Part shown: positions 1-14,000 of the stretch, piece after piece
How the letters are laid out: each line of letters begins with the position of its first letter
Numbering within the stretch: the stretch's first letter is position 1
DNA from: Symbiodinium natans
Taxonomy: Eukaryota; Sar; Dinophyceae; Suessiales; Symbiodiniaceae
Reading direction: 5' to 3'
Length of the DNA: 64,000 nucleotides
Assembly (NCBI GenBank): GCA_905221605.1
Contig: CAJNDS010000202.1
Span: 954,404 to 1,018,403, forward strand
Translations under genes and position numbers: made by a program
Notes under the pieces: model-generated
Database searches by the model: none
Seen by the model: the letters and a program-made list of their open reading frames with translations, nothing else
What the model was told of the DNA's origin: nothing

Positions 1-210
1 GCTGCTGTTCGTGGGTGAACGCGTGCTTCAGCACAGGATAATGAGTGGACATTTCACTTCATTGACAACGGTCTCCTGGCAGGCAGTGTCGTACATGCTG
101 CTGCTGTGTGTCAGAAGCACCAACATGTTTCTTTCTGACGTCTCACAACACTTCACCAAAACGTCTTCCAAAGCTGCCGCTACTGAGGACTTTCCCCAAT
201 CAACTCAGAG

Positions 211-648
211 ACCATCCTGGGCTTTGTCCTCATCTCCTCTACAACTACGACCACCGCACCATTCCTCCGGGCGGCGCTTTTCGCTACCACCAGGGACATA
301 TTGACCACTGACGTTTGCCTGAGCTTCGAAGTTGAAGAGGAGATCCTCGAGCGACCGTCTCTACGCATGTATATGCCAGAAGGCTTTCGAAGCACTGGCG
401 GCTCCTGTGGATATGAAGCCAACGTAACGCAATTTCCCGATTGCAGCGGCAACATGTTCCTGGCGGCATCTGACATCTCTTGCGAGGAAGGCTTTGACCC
501 CCGGCAACTTCGATACTATTTGCACTTCGACACCACAGGCGATGCGAATAGCTCCTCTGGCTTCGCCTTTCAATTCCAGGTCAAAGCCCCTCGAACATCT
601 CCGGAACCAAACACATGGAGCTTGACACTGGAGACCCAGAAGGCTGCT
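211..648 (+). CDS. Partial exon: Thr-rich linker plus Cys-containing surface-protein region
   Basis: Reading in the frame of position 301, a short hydrophobic/Ser-Thr stretch with five consecutive Thr codons (about 250-267) leads into a soluble region with Cys residues (DVCLSFEV, GGSCGYEAN, FPDCSGN, ISCEEGFD). Coding quality falls after LTLETQK, where AAG|GC at 648/649 fits a GC donor of the type used elsewhere in the window. Thr-rich linkers of the same kind recur at 16.8, 20.7 and 21.5 kb, so this may be an upstream exon of the giant Cys-rich gene or of a neighbouring surface protein. No start or stop is visible, and the family is not recognised. The extracellular location is inferred from the Cys content and linker. 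Confidence 0.45.
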
Positions 649-1320
649 TATCTCTACAAACTCAAGTCGTTTTCTTGGATGGCAGGCTGGGGGATGGGGA
701 GGTAGGCAAGCTTCTGTATTCGATCAAGCCTTAACTAATTGATTGGGCAAGGCCTGCTTAGCACGAACAGCTTGCAAACCCAAAACCTCTTCGAAGAGGT
801 GTGTGTGTGTGATCTCTGGCCGAGAATGAGACGGGCTCTTTCCCTTAAGACGTGCACTTTCGCGTTTGGCATCCGGCGGTGTTAGCTTAAGCTGCAGCGA
901 TATAAGAGCGACATAAGTTCGTAGTCCTCTTAAAAGGATCTGCGTGGTGTTTGTTGGGTGGGCTTGTCGCAGCTTGTTTTTTTAGGCAGATGCCGTGTAG
1001 TGAGATGAGAAACAAGTTGACAGAACCTGCTCAAATTCTAGAATTTGGCTAACAGCTAAGAAATCTGACGTAGCTTGCCAAGCCAAAGTGTGAGCATCGA
1101 AAAGGATTGATGAGTTCTGATGGCCTGGCCTTCAGGGCTGAGACGGGTGATGTCGGGCAGTACTTGTCCCTCCTGCCACCAACCTCTCTTTGAAGAAAGT
1201 GTATTCTTGTATTGGGCTGAGGCTTATGGCCGAGAGCGTGTCGCGGGCTTCGTGGTGGAGGATCTCTGTGCCTGGCCTAAGGACTCAGGGCTCTTATGTC
1301 ACAGAGATGGAAAACAGCCT
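649..1320. other. No gene seen; intron or intergenic
   Basis: Stops interrupt all + frames. A short GT run lies near 799-810. No convincing exon was found until the LPYDVISQFP coding segment after 1321. Confidence 0.5.
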
Positions 1321-2001
1321 GCACCGAGGTTCGTGCGTGTATCAGGGCCGGGTGCTCCCATATGATGTGATCTCACAATTTCCTGACGAGAATCCGGGAA
1401 TGCGGCTCAGCTTCATGGACTGTGCAGACGCAAGCAGCGGAATTGATGCAAACCGACAAGGTATGAAGACCTGCCAAACATCGGCATCTATGGCACAAGC
1501 TGCGCTGCCTGGGATTTTGTTCCGGGCACGCCCCACTATGGCTGCTCGGCCGTAGCAATTCTGACCTGTCACAGAACTTGCGGGTGCTTGTTTGACACTC
1601 CAGGCAACTGTTCGGTGGGCACAAACTGGTCAAGCCCTGTGTATAGCTGGTGCCAGCTACCTTGGCAGCCCGTCTGCAGTCAAAACCCGCAGTATCTCAC
1701 AAGCTTTACAGCCGTGGCGCTTGAAGGAAGTTCGACCGAGGTGCTATGTGGACAGCGATTGCGGTAGCGGAATGTCATCAAGCTTGTTCAATGGATCAGA
1801 TATGCACTACAGCTATGATGCATGTGGTCGGGCACCAGATTGCTACAACCACTTCGATGACCCACGCTGCCCGTACGATCCCACAGGCACAGAATCCTTC
1901 GCCGTGCACAAAGGAGATGGTTGCGAATGTTTATACCATGGCGCAACTCTGCCAGAGAGCGTGTACACCGGGTACCCTTTGAACCATCCTGGGCTCTATA
2001 C
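1321..2001 (+). CDS. Exon cluster: end of one A module and a complete B module
   Basis: Protein continuity places exons at about 1321-1401 (SCVYQGRVLPYDVISQFP), 1461-1540 (YEDLPNIGIYGTSCAAWD), 1604-1664 (NWSSPVYSWCQLPW) and 1741-2001 (CYVDSDC to HPGLYT). The introns are 1402-1460 (GC-AG), 1541-1603 (GC-AG), 1665-1740 (GC-AG) and 2002-2105 (GA-AG, 104 bp). Each junction restores a codon of the module consensus, for example CTACCTTG + GTGCTATGTG giving LPWCYV. The 5' limit of the first exon is not fixed. These short exons contrast with the intronless array that follows. Confidence 0.65.
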
Positions 2002-5000
2002 GACACTCAATTTACGGCATAGTCATGCAAAGCAAAAGCTGCTGTGTTTGCAGGCCCTTTTCGCTGGTTTTGGTTGCTTTAAGCCGTTCTTTGCTAGCCA
2101 CCGAGGAACTTGACCTACATCAGCGTCTATGGCACTACTTGCGCAGCATGGGACCAGATGCCGGAGACTCCGGGAGCATCATATTGCACCAACAACGCTG
2201 ACTGGTGCCACTCGCAGTTCAACTGGTGTCAACTTCCATGGTGCTTCGTCGGGGAAGGCTGTTCGAGCAGACTGGCAATGGAGGGTTTCGGGGGATCGGC
2301 GGCTGCATACTACAGCTACGACACTTGCCTGTCTGCGCCGGACTGCCGCACAATGCCGTTTGATGCTTCGTGTCCCTTCGATGCTTCAGATCTACACTGG
2401 GCAACAGCCGCAGATTGCCCGCTTGGTTGGTCAGACACTTGTCAGTGCACATATCAGGGGACGACACTGCCACCAGAAATGTACCTGAACTATCCTCTCG
2501 ACGAACCTGGCAAGTATGCGAAGCTAGCCAACATTGCCATTTACGGCACTTCTTGTGCCGCATGGGACTCTGTTCCTTCCACGCCAATGGCCAGCATGTG
2601 TGCTATGGGATCTGACTGGTCTACTGTAGAAAACAACTGGTGCCACGTCCCATGGTGCTATGTGAGCCCAGGATGTGCATCTGCTGTTGCGTCGACAGTG
2701 TTTAATGGTTCCACCGTGATGCACTACAGCTATGATGCGTGCGGAAATGCGCCAGACTGCTACAACAACTTTGCTGGTGATCCTCGTTGTCCTTATGACC
2801 CAAGTGGCGATGGCACATTCGCTGTGCACAAGGGTCAAGGATGTGAATGCACTTTTCAAGGTGCCGAGTTGCCATGGGAACTGTATCTGCAGTATCCGAA
2901 TGACCATCCGGGCATGTATGCGAACTTGACCTACATCAGCGTCTATGGCACTACTTGCGCTGCATGGGACCAGATGCCGGAGACTCCGGGAGCATCATAT
3001 TGCACCAACAACGCTGACTGGTGCCACTCGCAGTTCAACTGGTGTCAACTTCCATGGTGCTTCGTCGGGGAAGGCTGTTCGAGCAGACTGGCAATGGAGG
3101 GTTTCGGGGGATCGGCGGCTGCATACTACAGCTACGACACTTGCCTGTCTGCGCCGGACTGCCGCACAATGCCGTTTGATGCTTCGTGTCCCTTCGATGC
3201 TTCAGATCTACACTGGGCAACAGCCGCAGATTGCCCGCTTGGTTGGTCAGACACTTGTCAGTGCACATATCAGGGGACGACACTGCCACCAGAAATGTAC
3301 CTGAACTATCCTCTCGACGAACCTGGCAAGTATGCGAAGCTAGCCAACATTGCCATTTACGGCACTTCTTGTGCCGCATGGGACTCTGTTCCTTCCACGC
3401 CAATGGCCAGCATGTGTGCTATGGGATCTGACTGGTCTACTGTAGAAAACAACTGGTGCCACGTCCCATGGTGCTATGTGAGCCCAGGATGTGCATCTGC
3501 TGTTGCGTCGACAGTGTTTAATGGTTCCACCGTGATGCACTACAGCTATGATGCGTGCGGAAATGCGCCAGACTGCTACAACAACTTTGCTGGTGATCCT
3601 CGTTGTCCTTATGACCCAAGTGGCGATGGCACATTCGCTGTGCACAAGGGTCAAGGATGTGAATGCACTTTTCAAGGTGCCGAGTTGCCATGGGAACTGT
3701 ATCTGCAGTATCCGAATGACCATCCGGGCATGTATGCGAACTTGACCTACATCAGCGTCTATGGCACTACTTGCGCTGCATGGGACCAGATGCCGGAGAC
3801 TCCGGGAGCATCATATTGCACCAACAACGCTGACTGGTGCCACTCGCAGTTCAACTGGTGTCAACTTCCATGGTGCTTCGTCGGGGAAGGCTGTTCGAGC
3901 AGACTGGCAATGGAGGGTTTCGGGGGATCGGCGGCTGCATACTACAGCTACGACACTTGCCTGGCTGCGCCGGACTGCCGCACAATGCCGTTTGATGCTT
4001 CGTGTCCGTTCGATTCTAGAGATACCAATTGGCCAACTGCAGAAGACTGTCCAAACAGCTGGTCCGATGTATGCGAGTGTCAGTACCAGGGCACCATGCT
4101 GCCGCACGCTTTGGTCACTCAGTTTCCCATGCAAGATCCTGGTATGTATGCGCACATGCCCAACATCGGGGTGTATGGCACAAGCTGCGCTGCCTGGGAT
4201 CAGGTGCCTGGAACACCCCTTTCCAGCGGATGTGCTCCGGGTTCTGACTGGTCGAAGCCTGAATTCAACTGGTGCCAACTTCCATGGTGCTACGTCAACA
4301 GCACGTGTGCCTCGAGGATCCCAACTCGAGTGTTCAATGGCTCCATGGCATACTACAGCTACGACACATGCGGCAACGCACCAGATTGTTACCATGATTT
4401 CGCGCAAGATCACCGGTGCCCATATGATCCGTATGGCAGCAAAAGCTACAAGGTTCACAAGGCTGATGGCTGCGAGTGCCTGTTCCATGGCCAGGAGCTT
4501 CCTGATGAGGTCTTCGCCCTGGACACAATGGATGACTCGGACACTTCCGAAGTGTTTGGTAATGTATCTTATGCCCGCATCTATGGGACCACCTGCGCTG
4601 CCTGGGATCAGATGCCTGAGAGCCCATGGGCCCAGTACTGCCCGCGCCATGCAGACTGGTGCCACAGCGAGCACAACTGGTGCCAGCTGCCATGGTGCTA
4701 TGTCTCTGAGTCCTGTGAATCAAAGCTGAACAGCACTATATTCGACAATGTATCTGTTTCTTTCTACAGCTATGATACCTGCCTGGACACCCCAAACTGC
4801 CGCGCAATGCCCTTTGATGCTTCGTGTCCGTTCGATTCTAGAGACACCAATTGGCCAACTGCGAGGGAGTGTACCGAAAGCTGGTCCGATTCCTGTGAAT
4901 GTCAGTACCAAGGCTCCATGCTGCCACAGGCTTGGTTTACGCACTTTCCCGCAGGAGAGCCAGGGAAGTTCATCGGCATGCCTAACATCGCAGTGTATGG

Positions 5001-8000
5001 CACAAGCTGCGCTGCCTGGGATCAGGTGCCAGGGACGCCTCTTTCAGGCAGATGTGCTCCGGGATCTGACTGGTCGAGTCCTGAATTCAACTGGTGCCAG
5101 CTTCCTTGGTGCTACGTCAGCCCGCATTGCCCCTCACGGATTCCCACTCGGGTCTTCAATGGCTCCATGGCATACTACAGCTATGATGCCTGCGGCAACG
5201 CGCCAGACTGTTACAGCTATTTCCACCGTGATCATCGATGTCCTTATGATCCGTACAGTGGTAAGACTTACAAGATTCACAAGAATGGCGAGTGCGACTG
5301 CTTGTTTCATGGCTCACTTCTGTGGCACACCACATACAGCCTGCATCCGATAACTGAGGCGGGCAAATATGCAAACCTGAGCCGCATCAGCATCTATGGC
5401 ACTACTTGCGCTGCATGGGATCAGATGCCTGAGACTCCATGGGCCCAGTACTGCCCGCGCAATGCGGACTGGTGCCACAGCCACTACAACTGGTGCCAGC
5501 TGCCATGGTGCTACGTTTCTGAGGCATGTCCCAGCCGACTGCGCAGTACTGTGTTCGATGATGCCTCCACTGCCTTCTACAGCTACGACACCTGTTCGGA
5601 CACGCCCAACTGCCGCACAATGCCGTTTGATGCTTCGTGTCCGTTCGATTCTAGAGATACCAATTGGCCAACTGCAGAAGACTGTCCAAACAGCTGGTCC
5701 GATGTATGCGAGTGCCAGTACCAAGGCACCATGCTGCCGCAGGCTTTGTTCATGCAGTTTCCCATGCAAAATCCTGGTATGTATGCGCATATGCCCAACA
5801 TCGGGGTGTATGGCACAAGCTGCGCTGCGTGGGATCAGGTGCCAGGAACACCCCTTTCCAGCGGATGTGCTCCGGGTTCTGACTGGTCGAAGCCTGAATT
5901 CAACTGGTGCCAACTTCCATGGTGCTACGTCAACAGCACGTGTGCCTCGAGGATCCCAACTCGAGTGTTCAATGGCTCCATGGCATACTACAGTTACGAC
6001 TCATGCGGCAGTGCACCAGACTGCTACCATGATTTCGCGCAAGATCACCGGTGCCCATATGATCCGTATGGCAGCAAAAGCTACAAGGTTCACAAGGCTG
6101 ATGGCTGCGAGTGCCTGTTCCATGGGGCAGCTCTTCCTACTGATGTATACCTGTCTTATCCTAGCAATGAGCCGGGAAAATATGCAAACCTGAGCCACAT
6201 CAGCATCTATGGCACAACTTGTGCTGCATGGGATCAGATGCCTGAGACTCCATGGGCCCAGTACTGCCCGCGCAATGCGGACTGGTGCCACAGCCACTAC
6301 AACTGGTGCCAGCTGCCATGGTGCTACGTTTCTGAGGCATGTCCCAGTCGATTGACGAGTACTGTATTGAACGCTGCGTCCACCACATTCTTCAGCTATG
6401 AGACATGCCTGTCCGCACCAGACTGCCGTGCATCACCGTTCGATGCTTCCTGTCCCTTCGATTCCGGAGACACCAGCTGGTCGACGGCAGAAGACTGTCC
6501 AAACAGCTGGTCCGATGTATGCGAGTGCCAGTACCAAGGCACCATGCTGCCGCAGGCTTTGTTCATGCAGTTTCCCATGCAAAATCCTGGTATGTATGCG
6601 CATATGCCCAACATCGGGGTGTATGGCACAAGCTGCGCTGCGTGGGATCAGGTGCCAGGAACACCCCTTTCCAGCGGATGTGCTCCGGGTTCTGACTGGT
6701 CGAAGCCTGAATTCAACTGGTGCCAACTTCCATGGTGCTACGTCAACAGCACCTGTGCCTCGAGGATCCCAACTCGAGTGTTCAATGGCTCCATGGCATA
6801 CTACAGTTACGACTCATGCGGCAATGCACCAGACTGCTACCATGATTTCGCGCAAGATCACCGGTGCCCATATGATCCGTATGGCAGCAAAAGCTACAAG
6901 GTTCACAAGGCTGATGGCTGCGAGTGCCTGTTCCATGGGGCAGCTCTTCCTACTGATGTATACCTGTCTTATCCTAGCAATGAGCCGGGAAAATATGCAA
7001 ACCTGAGCCACATCAGCATCTATGGCACTACTTGTGCTGCATGGGATCAGATGCCTGAGACTCCATGGGCCCAGTACTGCCCGCGCAATGCGGACTGGTG
7101 CCACAGCGACTACAACTGGTGCCAGCTACCTTGGTGCTTCGTTAGTGAGAGATGTGAGAGTCGGGTGGTCAGCAGGGTGTTCGATGGGTCAGCGGTGGCT
7201 TTTCTCAGCTATGACACATGCCTTTCGAGTCCAGATTGCTTCTCAGTGCCATATGAAGATGATTGCCCTTTTGATTGGACCCAGAGCAGCTGGAGCACTC
7301 CTGCACAGTGTCCCTATGATTGGTCCGACGTTTGCGATTGCATATACCAGGGCAACAGGCTTCCTTCGGAACTCGTCAGGAATTTCCCCTCGGCATTTCC
7401 GGGCAAGTTCAAGGACTACCGTAACATTGAAACTTGGATGAATTGCCCTACAGGATTTGCTTCAGTTAGCGCAGGGTAATCGACGTTGGCTTGACCACTG
7501 TAGAGATTCTCTTGCAGCTTCTGAGGCAGCATATGGCACCACATGCGCAGCTTGGGATCAGGCCCCCTGACCCGACCGGACTTGAACGAGTTTAAGTTTG
7601 TTCAAGAGGCAGCCTGTCAGCTTCCCTCGTGAGGTGCCACATACGCCGTTGTACGCCCACTGCAAGCCTGGATCGAATTGGAGCGAGCAGGAGTACAACT
7701 GGTGCCAGCTGCCTTGGTGCTATGTGCCTTGGATCCAATCTTGAGGCGAAGTCGAGCCGTCCAGATTCCATTGCTGAGGCAACTCGGCAACTAGGTGCAC
7801 TGAACACGATCAAACATGCACTGAGGTTGGCCCAGCGTGCCCAACCAGACTAAAGACGCAGCTCTTCGCCGGGTCAAGCACCACATATTTCAGACGCCCA
7901 GACGCAGATAAGAACGGGGCGTTGCTGAGTCAAGCTGGCTTCCACCTGCAGCATTCTTGAACCCAACTTGGATGGAGGTTATGATGCATGCGGGAATGCA

Positions 8001-11000
8001 CCGGACTGCTACCACGACTTCGAGAGCCCTCGCTGTCCTTATGATCCTTACAGCACACTGTCCCGGCGCTCAGGGTTGCAAGAGCGGCAGGTCCGGCAGG
8101 TTCTTCTTGACTGCACTGGGTGCTCATCATGCTGAGATATGCTGAGTGTTCTTCGAGGTCCTACAAGATTCACAAAGGCAACGGGTGCGAATGCATCTAC
8201 CAAGGGAATCTGCTGCTCTGAGCTAATCGAACACCGCTCACGTCCACTCAGCATCAATCGTCAATCGAACCCCTCAAAAACTCCAAGGCTTCCGAGCTAC
8301 GTCTACCAGAATTTCCCACTTAGCCAGCGTGGCCCCTTGGCGGGAACGAGCGGAGACAAACGAGACACAGATGCTGGCTTGCACGATGTAAGCGGCGTTC
8401 AATGCCAACTTTCTGTGCTCGTAGGACGATATGCCAACTTGACGCGCAGCTGCAGTTTAAAGTCTTGGACCTTAGGGCTACTATGTAGGTTTAATTTCTG
8501 GGACCCTTGGTTCTGAAGAATTCGTCGCAAGCGGCTGCTTGCGGCTTCATGGACTGAAGAGCTCCGCGTTCCTTCGCCCAGCCGCGTAGCCATCCCTGAT
8601 GCTACGTGCGCAGCAAAAGCTAAGGACAGCAATTGGAATCTATGGCACAACGTGTGCTGCATGGGACCAGATGCCAGAAACGCCGTTGGCGAACCACTGT
8701 CCTCCCGACGCTGCAACTTTCCTGAAACAGCCAGCGAGCAGAGCAGCGACTCGCTACCTGTAGCGGTCAATCCAAACATTTATGTACATAATGTAACCTA
8801 ATAAAAAAAATATATATATATATATATTATAATATACATAGAAATACATATACATATATGCATATATATATATAGCCAAAATCATACCGTGTGTGCATGT
8901 GCATTCAATACTCTAGTACATACGAACAACCCCAAGCCCTTCTGGAGCCCAGGACTGGTGCCTCTCCAGCTACAACTGGTGCCAACTGCCTTGGTGTTGC
9001 CCGGCACCGTGCGAAGCTGTGAGAGAGCCCCGACTTTTTTCCCATTTCCCTCATTGTGCATCTTGGATCGGTCTTGACTTTCGGATTGAGACACTTACCG
9101 TGCGAGCTAGTCGCAGCAGTCAGGCTACGTGTCTTCGGACTGCTCCAGCAAGCTTCGGACAAGTGTTCTGAATGCAAGATGGAGTTGCGATAGCGTTATT
9201 TGTGCTGGTGCAGATGCTGGCACGAGACGGCTACATAGATAGCGAGCTGTGACTAAGGCTGCGTTCGCAGCGTGTAGAAGGATTCATTTCGCAGAAGTGA
9301 CGCCTGACACGAAAGGCCTGTTTGATGGTTTTCTTGAGATGTATTACAGCTACGACACCTGCTTGTCCACACCAGATTGCTGCTGGGCTGCACTGAACCA
9401 TCGCCACGATGTCTTGGCTTCTGCTTTGCATTTTCAAGAGCGGACGAGTGCATGGCGCTGGGGTGATCCTGGGTCAGGCTACACTGACCCTTTTGATGAT
9501 CGGTGCCCGTTCGACCGCAAAGATACAGCCTGGTCAACGGCGAGTGATTGCGAGGACTACAACAATGAGGTGCGTTTCGATGGGCGTCCTGGCAGCACAA
9601 TCCGTGTGCTTGTGACGCTTGCACTTCCTCTCGGGCTGTTGCTGCACCTTGCCTGCGCCCGAAGCTAAGGTGGAAGGATGTGTTGCTAAACTGCACTTAA
9701 GCTGCTTTTCCTGAAGCTCCGAGAACCTTGGAGAACCCCGGGCATCCTGAGCAGAACGAGTGAGTGGCTAGTGCTGACCGAGGTGCCGGTGTGAGTACCA
9801 GGGAACCTTGCTGCCAGAAGAGCTCTACACCAGCTATCCGCTTGAGGTGGGAACGTTGCAACAGCGGACGTAGTTGCTTTGAATATCTGCTTTTAGCAGA
9901 TGTTCGAGCTCAAATCTTGGACAATGTTGTTTTTGAACACTTGTCAGATGCCAGTGTGCCTGGGACGCACATGCAGTTGAGACGAGCATCGTCCCTGCCA
10001 GGCACCAGGCACATTCTCCCGCCTTCCCAACATCGGCGTGTATGGAACGTCTTGTGCTGCGTGGGACTACATGCCCGGCACACCAATGGCTACACATTGC
10101 CCACCCCACTCTAACTGGTCGAACTCTGACACTAACTGGTGCCAGCTGCCCTGGTGCTACGTGAGCAAAGAATGTGTCTACAAGATTCCCAGCCGCGTCT
10201 TCAATGGTTCCACGGCGTATTTCAGCTACGAAATCTGTGGCAAGACCCCAGATTGCGACAGCAACTATGTAGCCGATGCCCGGTGTCCATACGATCCGCA
10301 TGGCACGAAATCCTACACACTGCACAAGGGTGAGGGGTGCGAATGCTTGTATCACGGAGGAGAGCTACCATCGCATGTCTACCAAAGCTACCCGATGGAA
10401 CAGCCAGGAAAGTATGCGAACCTTACGTACGTCAAGCTGTATGGCACAAGCTGCGCGGCCTGGGATCAGGTGCCAGAGACGCCCTGGTTTGAATACTGCC
10501 CTGTGGGTAGCGACTGGTGCAGTTCTGCCAGCAACTGGTGTCAGCTGCCTTGGTGTTACGTTGGTGGCAACTGTGCGAGTAGAGTCGCTAGTACAGTCTT
10601 TGCAGGTTCCGAGGCGGCTTTCCACAGCTATGACACCTGCCTATCGACCCCCGACTGCCGCAGCTTCCCATTCGACTTGGCTTGCCCGTTTGACCGTATG
10701 GACAATGACTGGTCGACACCACAAGATTGTCCAGACAGATGGTCTGATGTGTGTGAGTGTGTATTTCAAGGAACTACCTTGCCGCCAGACCTGTATGCCA
10801 ACTATCCAGTCGAGGAGCCTGGAAAGTACCGCAATCTACCAAACATAGCCGTCTATGGCACTTCGTGTGCTGCTTGGGATCAAATTCCGGGCACCCCCGT
10901 GGCCGAGTGGTGTCCGCCAGGCTCACAGTGGATGGATTCCCAGTTCAACTGGTGCCAGCTTCCCTGGTGTTACGTGAGCTCCAGCTGTGCTTCGAGGAGA

Positions 11001-14000
11001 CCAAGTTTAGTCTTCAATGGCTCTAACACGACGTTCTTCAGCTATGATTCGTGTGGCAATGCACCTGACTGCTACAACCAGTTCGATACTGACCCACGAT
11101 GCCCGTACGACCCTTACGGAAGTCAGACATTTGTTCTGCACAAAAGTATGGACTGTGAATGCCTCTACCATGGCAGGGAGTTGCCTCCCGCTTTGTGGCA
11201 GGACTTCCCGAGCTTAGATCCCGGAAAGTTTGCAGGCATGCCGCACGTCAGAGTCTATGGCACGTCCTGCGCGGCGTGGGACCAGATCCCTGGCACACCG
11301 TGGGCTCAGTATTGCCCACAGGAGGCAGATTGGTGCCTTTCGCAGAATAACTGGTGCCAGTTACCCTGGTGCTATGTGGGAGAAAAGTGTTCAACTCGCA
11401 TGGCTGGCAAAGTCTTCGAAGGAGCTATGACTTTTTTCAGCTATGACACCTGCCTCTCCACACCACAGTGCTATGAAGATTCTCCATTTGATGAGTCTTG
11501 CCCCTTCGACATGACTCATTTTGGTTGGTCCACTCCAGCAGCCTGCACCGATGGATGGTCTGATGTTTGTGCTTGCATCTATCAAGGTTCAACCCTGCCA
11601 GAGCCACTTTACCTTAATTTCCCTCGGCAAGATCCTGGAAGGTATGCCCACTTGGCCAACGTGGCTGTGTACGGCACAAGCTGTGCGACCTGGGACAAGA
11701 TGCCAGAGACTCCATTTGCAAGCTTTTGCCCCCTAGGGTCCGATTGGAAGAGCTCTGCTTATAACTGGTGCAATCTTCCGTGGTGCTATGTCGGCAGCAC
11801 GTGCCCGACGCGCCACTTCTCTGCTGTGTTCAATGGCTCCCGGACTGCATGGTACAGCTATGACACGTGTGGGAACACGCCGAACTGCTATGCCGACTTT
11901 GCGACAGACGAGCGGTGCCCGTACGATCCGGCTGGAACCGGCCTGTACACCCTGCACAAGGGTTATGGTTGCGAATGTTTGTATGATGGAAGTGAGCTAC
12001 CATCGCATGTGTACCAAAGCTACCCGCTGGAACAGCCAGGAAAGTATGCGAACCTTACGTACATCAAGCTGTATGGCACAAGCTGCGCGGCCTGGGATCA
12101 GGTGCCAGAGACGCCCTGGTTTGAATACTGCCCTGTGGGTAGTGACTGGTGCAGTTCTGCCAGCAACTGGTGCCAGCTGCCTTGGTGTTATGTTGGGGGC
12201 AACTGTTCGAGTCGAGTTGCTAGTACGGTCTTTGCAGGTTCCGAGGTGGCTTTCCACAGCTATGACACCTGCCTATCGACCCCCGACTGCCGCACCATTC
12301 CCTATGACTTGCCTTGTCCTTTTGATGCGAAGTTTTCCGCGTGGTCGACGGCTGCTGATTGTCGTGACGGGTGGTCGGACATCTGCGAGTGCAAATTCCA
12401 GGGCACTGTCTTGCCAGCTTCAACTTACATGAACTACCCGATTCAAGACCCTGGAAGGTATGCAGACCTACCCCACATCGCTGCGTATGGCACTGCTTGC
12501 GCTGCATGGGACCAAGTTCCTGGCACGCCATTTGCGCCCATGTGCCCACCGGGCTCTGACTGGTCAAGTGCGGAGTACAACTGGTGCCAGCTACCCTGGT
12601 GCTACGTGGATTCGGATTGCGTCACCAGGCGCTCCACCAGTGTCTTTAATGGCACCACTATGTACTACAGCTATGATGCTTGCGGAAATGCTCCGGATTG
12701 CTACAATCACTTCACCACAGAAGATCGCTGTCCTTGGGACCCTTATCACATGAAGATGTACCGCCTGCACAAAGACAAGGGCTGTGAGTGTATTCATGCT
12801 GGACAAATGCTGCCTCTTGATGTAATTGAAAGGTACCCCATGAATGAGCCAGGCAAGTATGCAAATTTGAGTTTTATACGAATCTACGGGACAAGCTGCG
12901 GGTCCTGGGACACCTTGCCAGCTGGTCCCCTGAGTGACTACTGCCTTCCGGGCTCAGACTGGTGCTCCACAGAGAGCAACTGGTGCCAGCTTCCATGGTG
13001 CTTCGTGGCTGCTTCATGCGCCACGAAAATCCGGAGCAGATTGCTTGATGGGCCTGGCACACAGTTCTACAGCTATGACACCTGTCTTTCCTCACCAGAC
13101 TGCCGCAATGTCCCTTATGATGCAGCCTGCCCCTTCGACTCCACTGACAATGGCTGGTCAACCGCGGAGCAGTGCCCGGACAGTTGGTCAGATGTGTGTG
13201 CGTGCATGTATCAAGGGGGCAGCCTTCCAGCTACGATCTACAACAACTTCCCATCCTTAGAACCTGGGAGGTGGGCCACGCTGCAAAATACCCCCATCTA
13301 CGGAACGTCCTGTGCTGCCTGGGATGTGGTGCCTCAGACTCCTCAATCCGTCTTCTGCCCACCAGGCGCCGACTGGTCCTCTGAAAGTTCCTCGGCCTAT
13401 GCCAGTTGGAAAGGTATTTGAGAGTTGACGTGCTGCTTACCGACATTTTTTGAAATCCCACACGCACGAGCAAGCCTAAAGCTTAGCCGCCTAAAGCTAC
13501 TTAAAAGCTCCGATTTCAACCCAGAGCATGAGTGCCAGATTGACGCATTACGTCAGGCTATTCAGGTATATTCAGGTTGTGATGAAAGATATGAAAGATA
13601 AGCTATGGGCGACCCCAGCAGAAACCCAGGTCTGAGCTGGTGTCAACTGCCATGGTGCTATGTCAGCGAGAGCTGCGTGACCAGGATCGCCACTCGTGTC
13701 TTTGAGGGGTCTGACTTGTGGTTTAGCTACGATGCCTGTGGCAACGCGCCTGATTGTTACAACCACTTCAGCACCAGTGCCAAATGCCCATACGACCCTT
13801 ATGGCAGCAACACTTACATGGTACACAAAGGTGGCAGCTGCGCGTGCAAGTACCATGGTTATGAGCTGCCGTTTGAAGCCTACACAAGGTTTCCTGTCAG
13901 AGAGCCTGGAAAGTATGAGAATATGCCGCATATCGCAGTCTACGGCACTACATGCGCCGCTTGGGATCAGATGCCAAACACTCCCAGCTACTGCCCTGCT

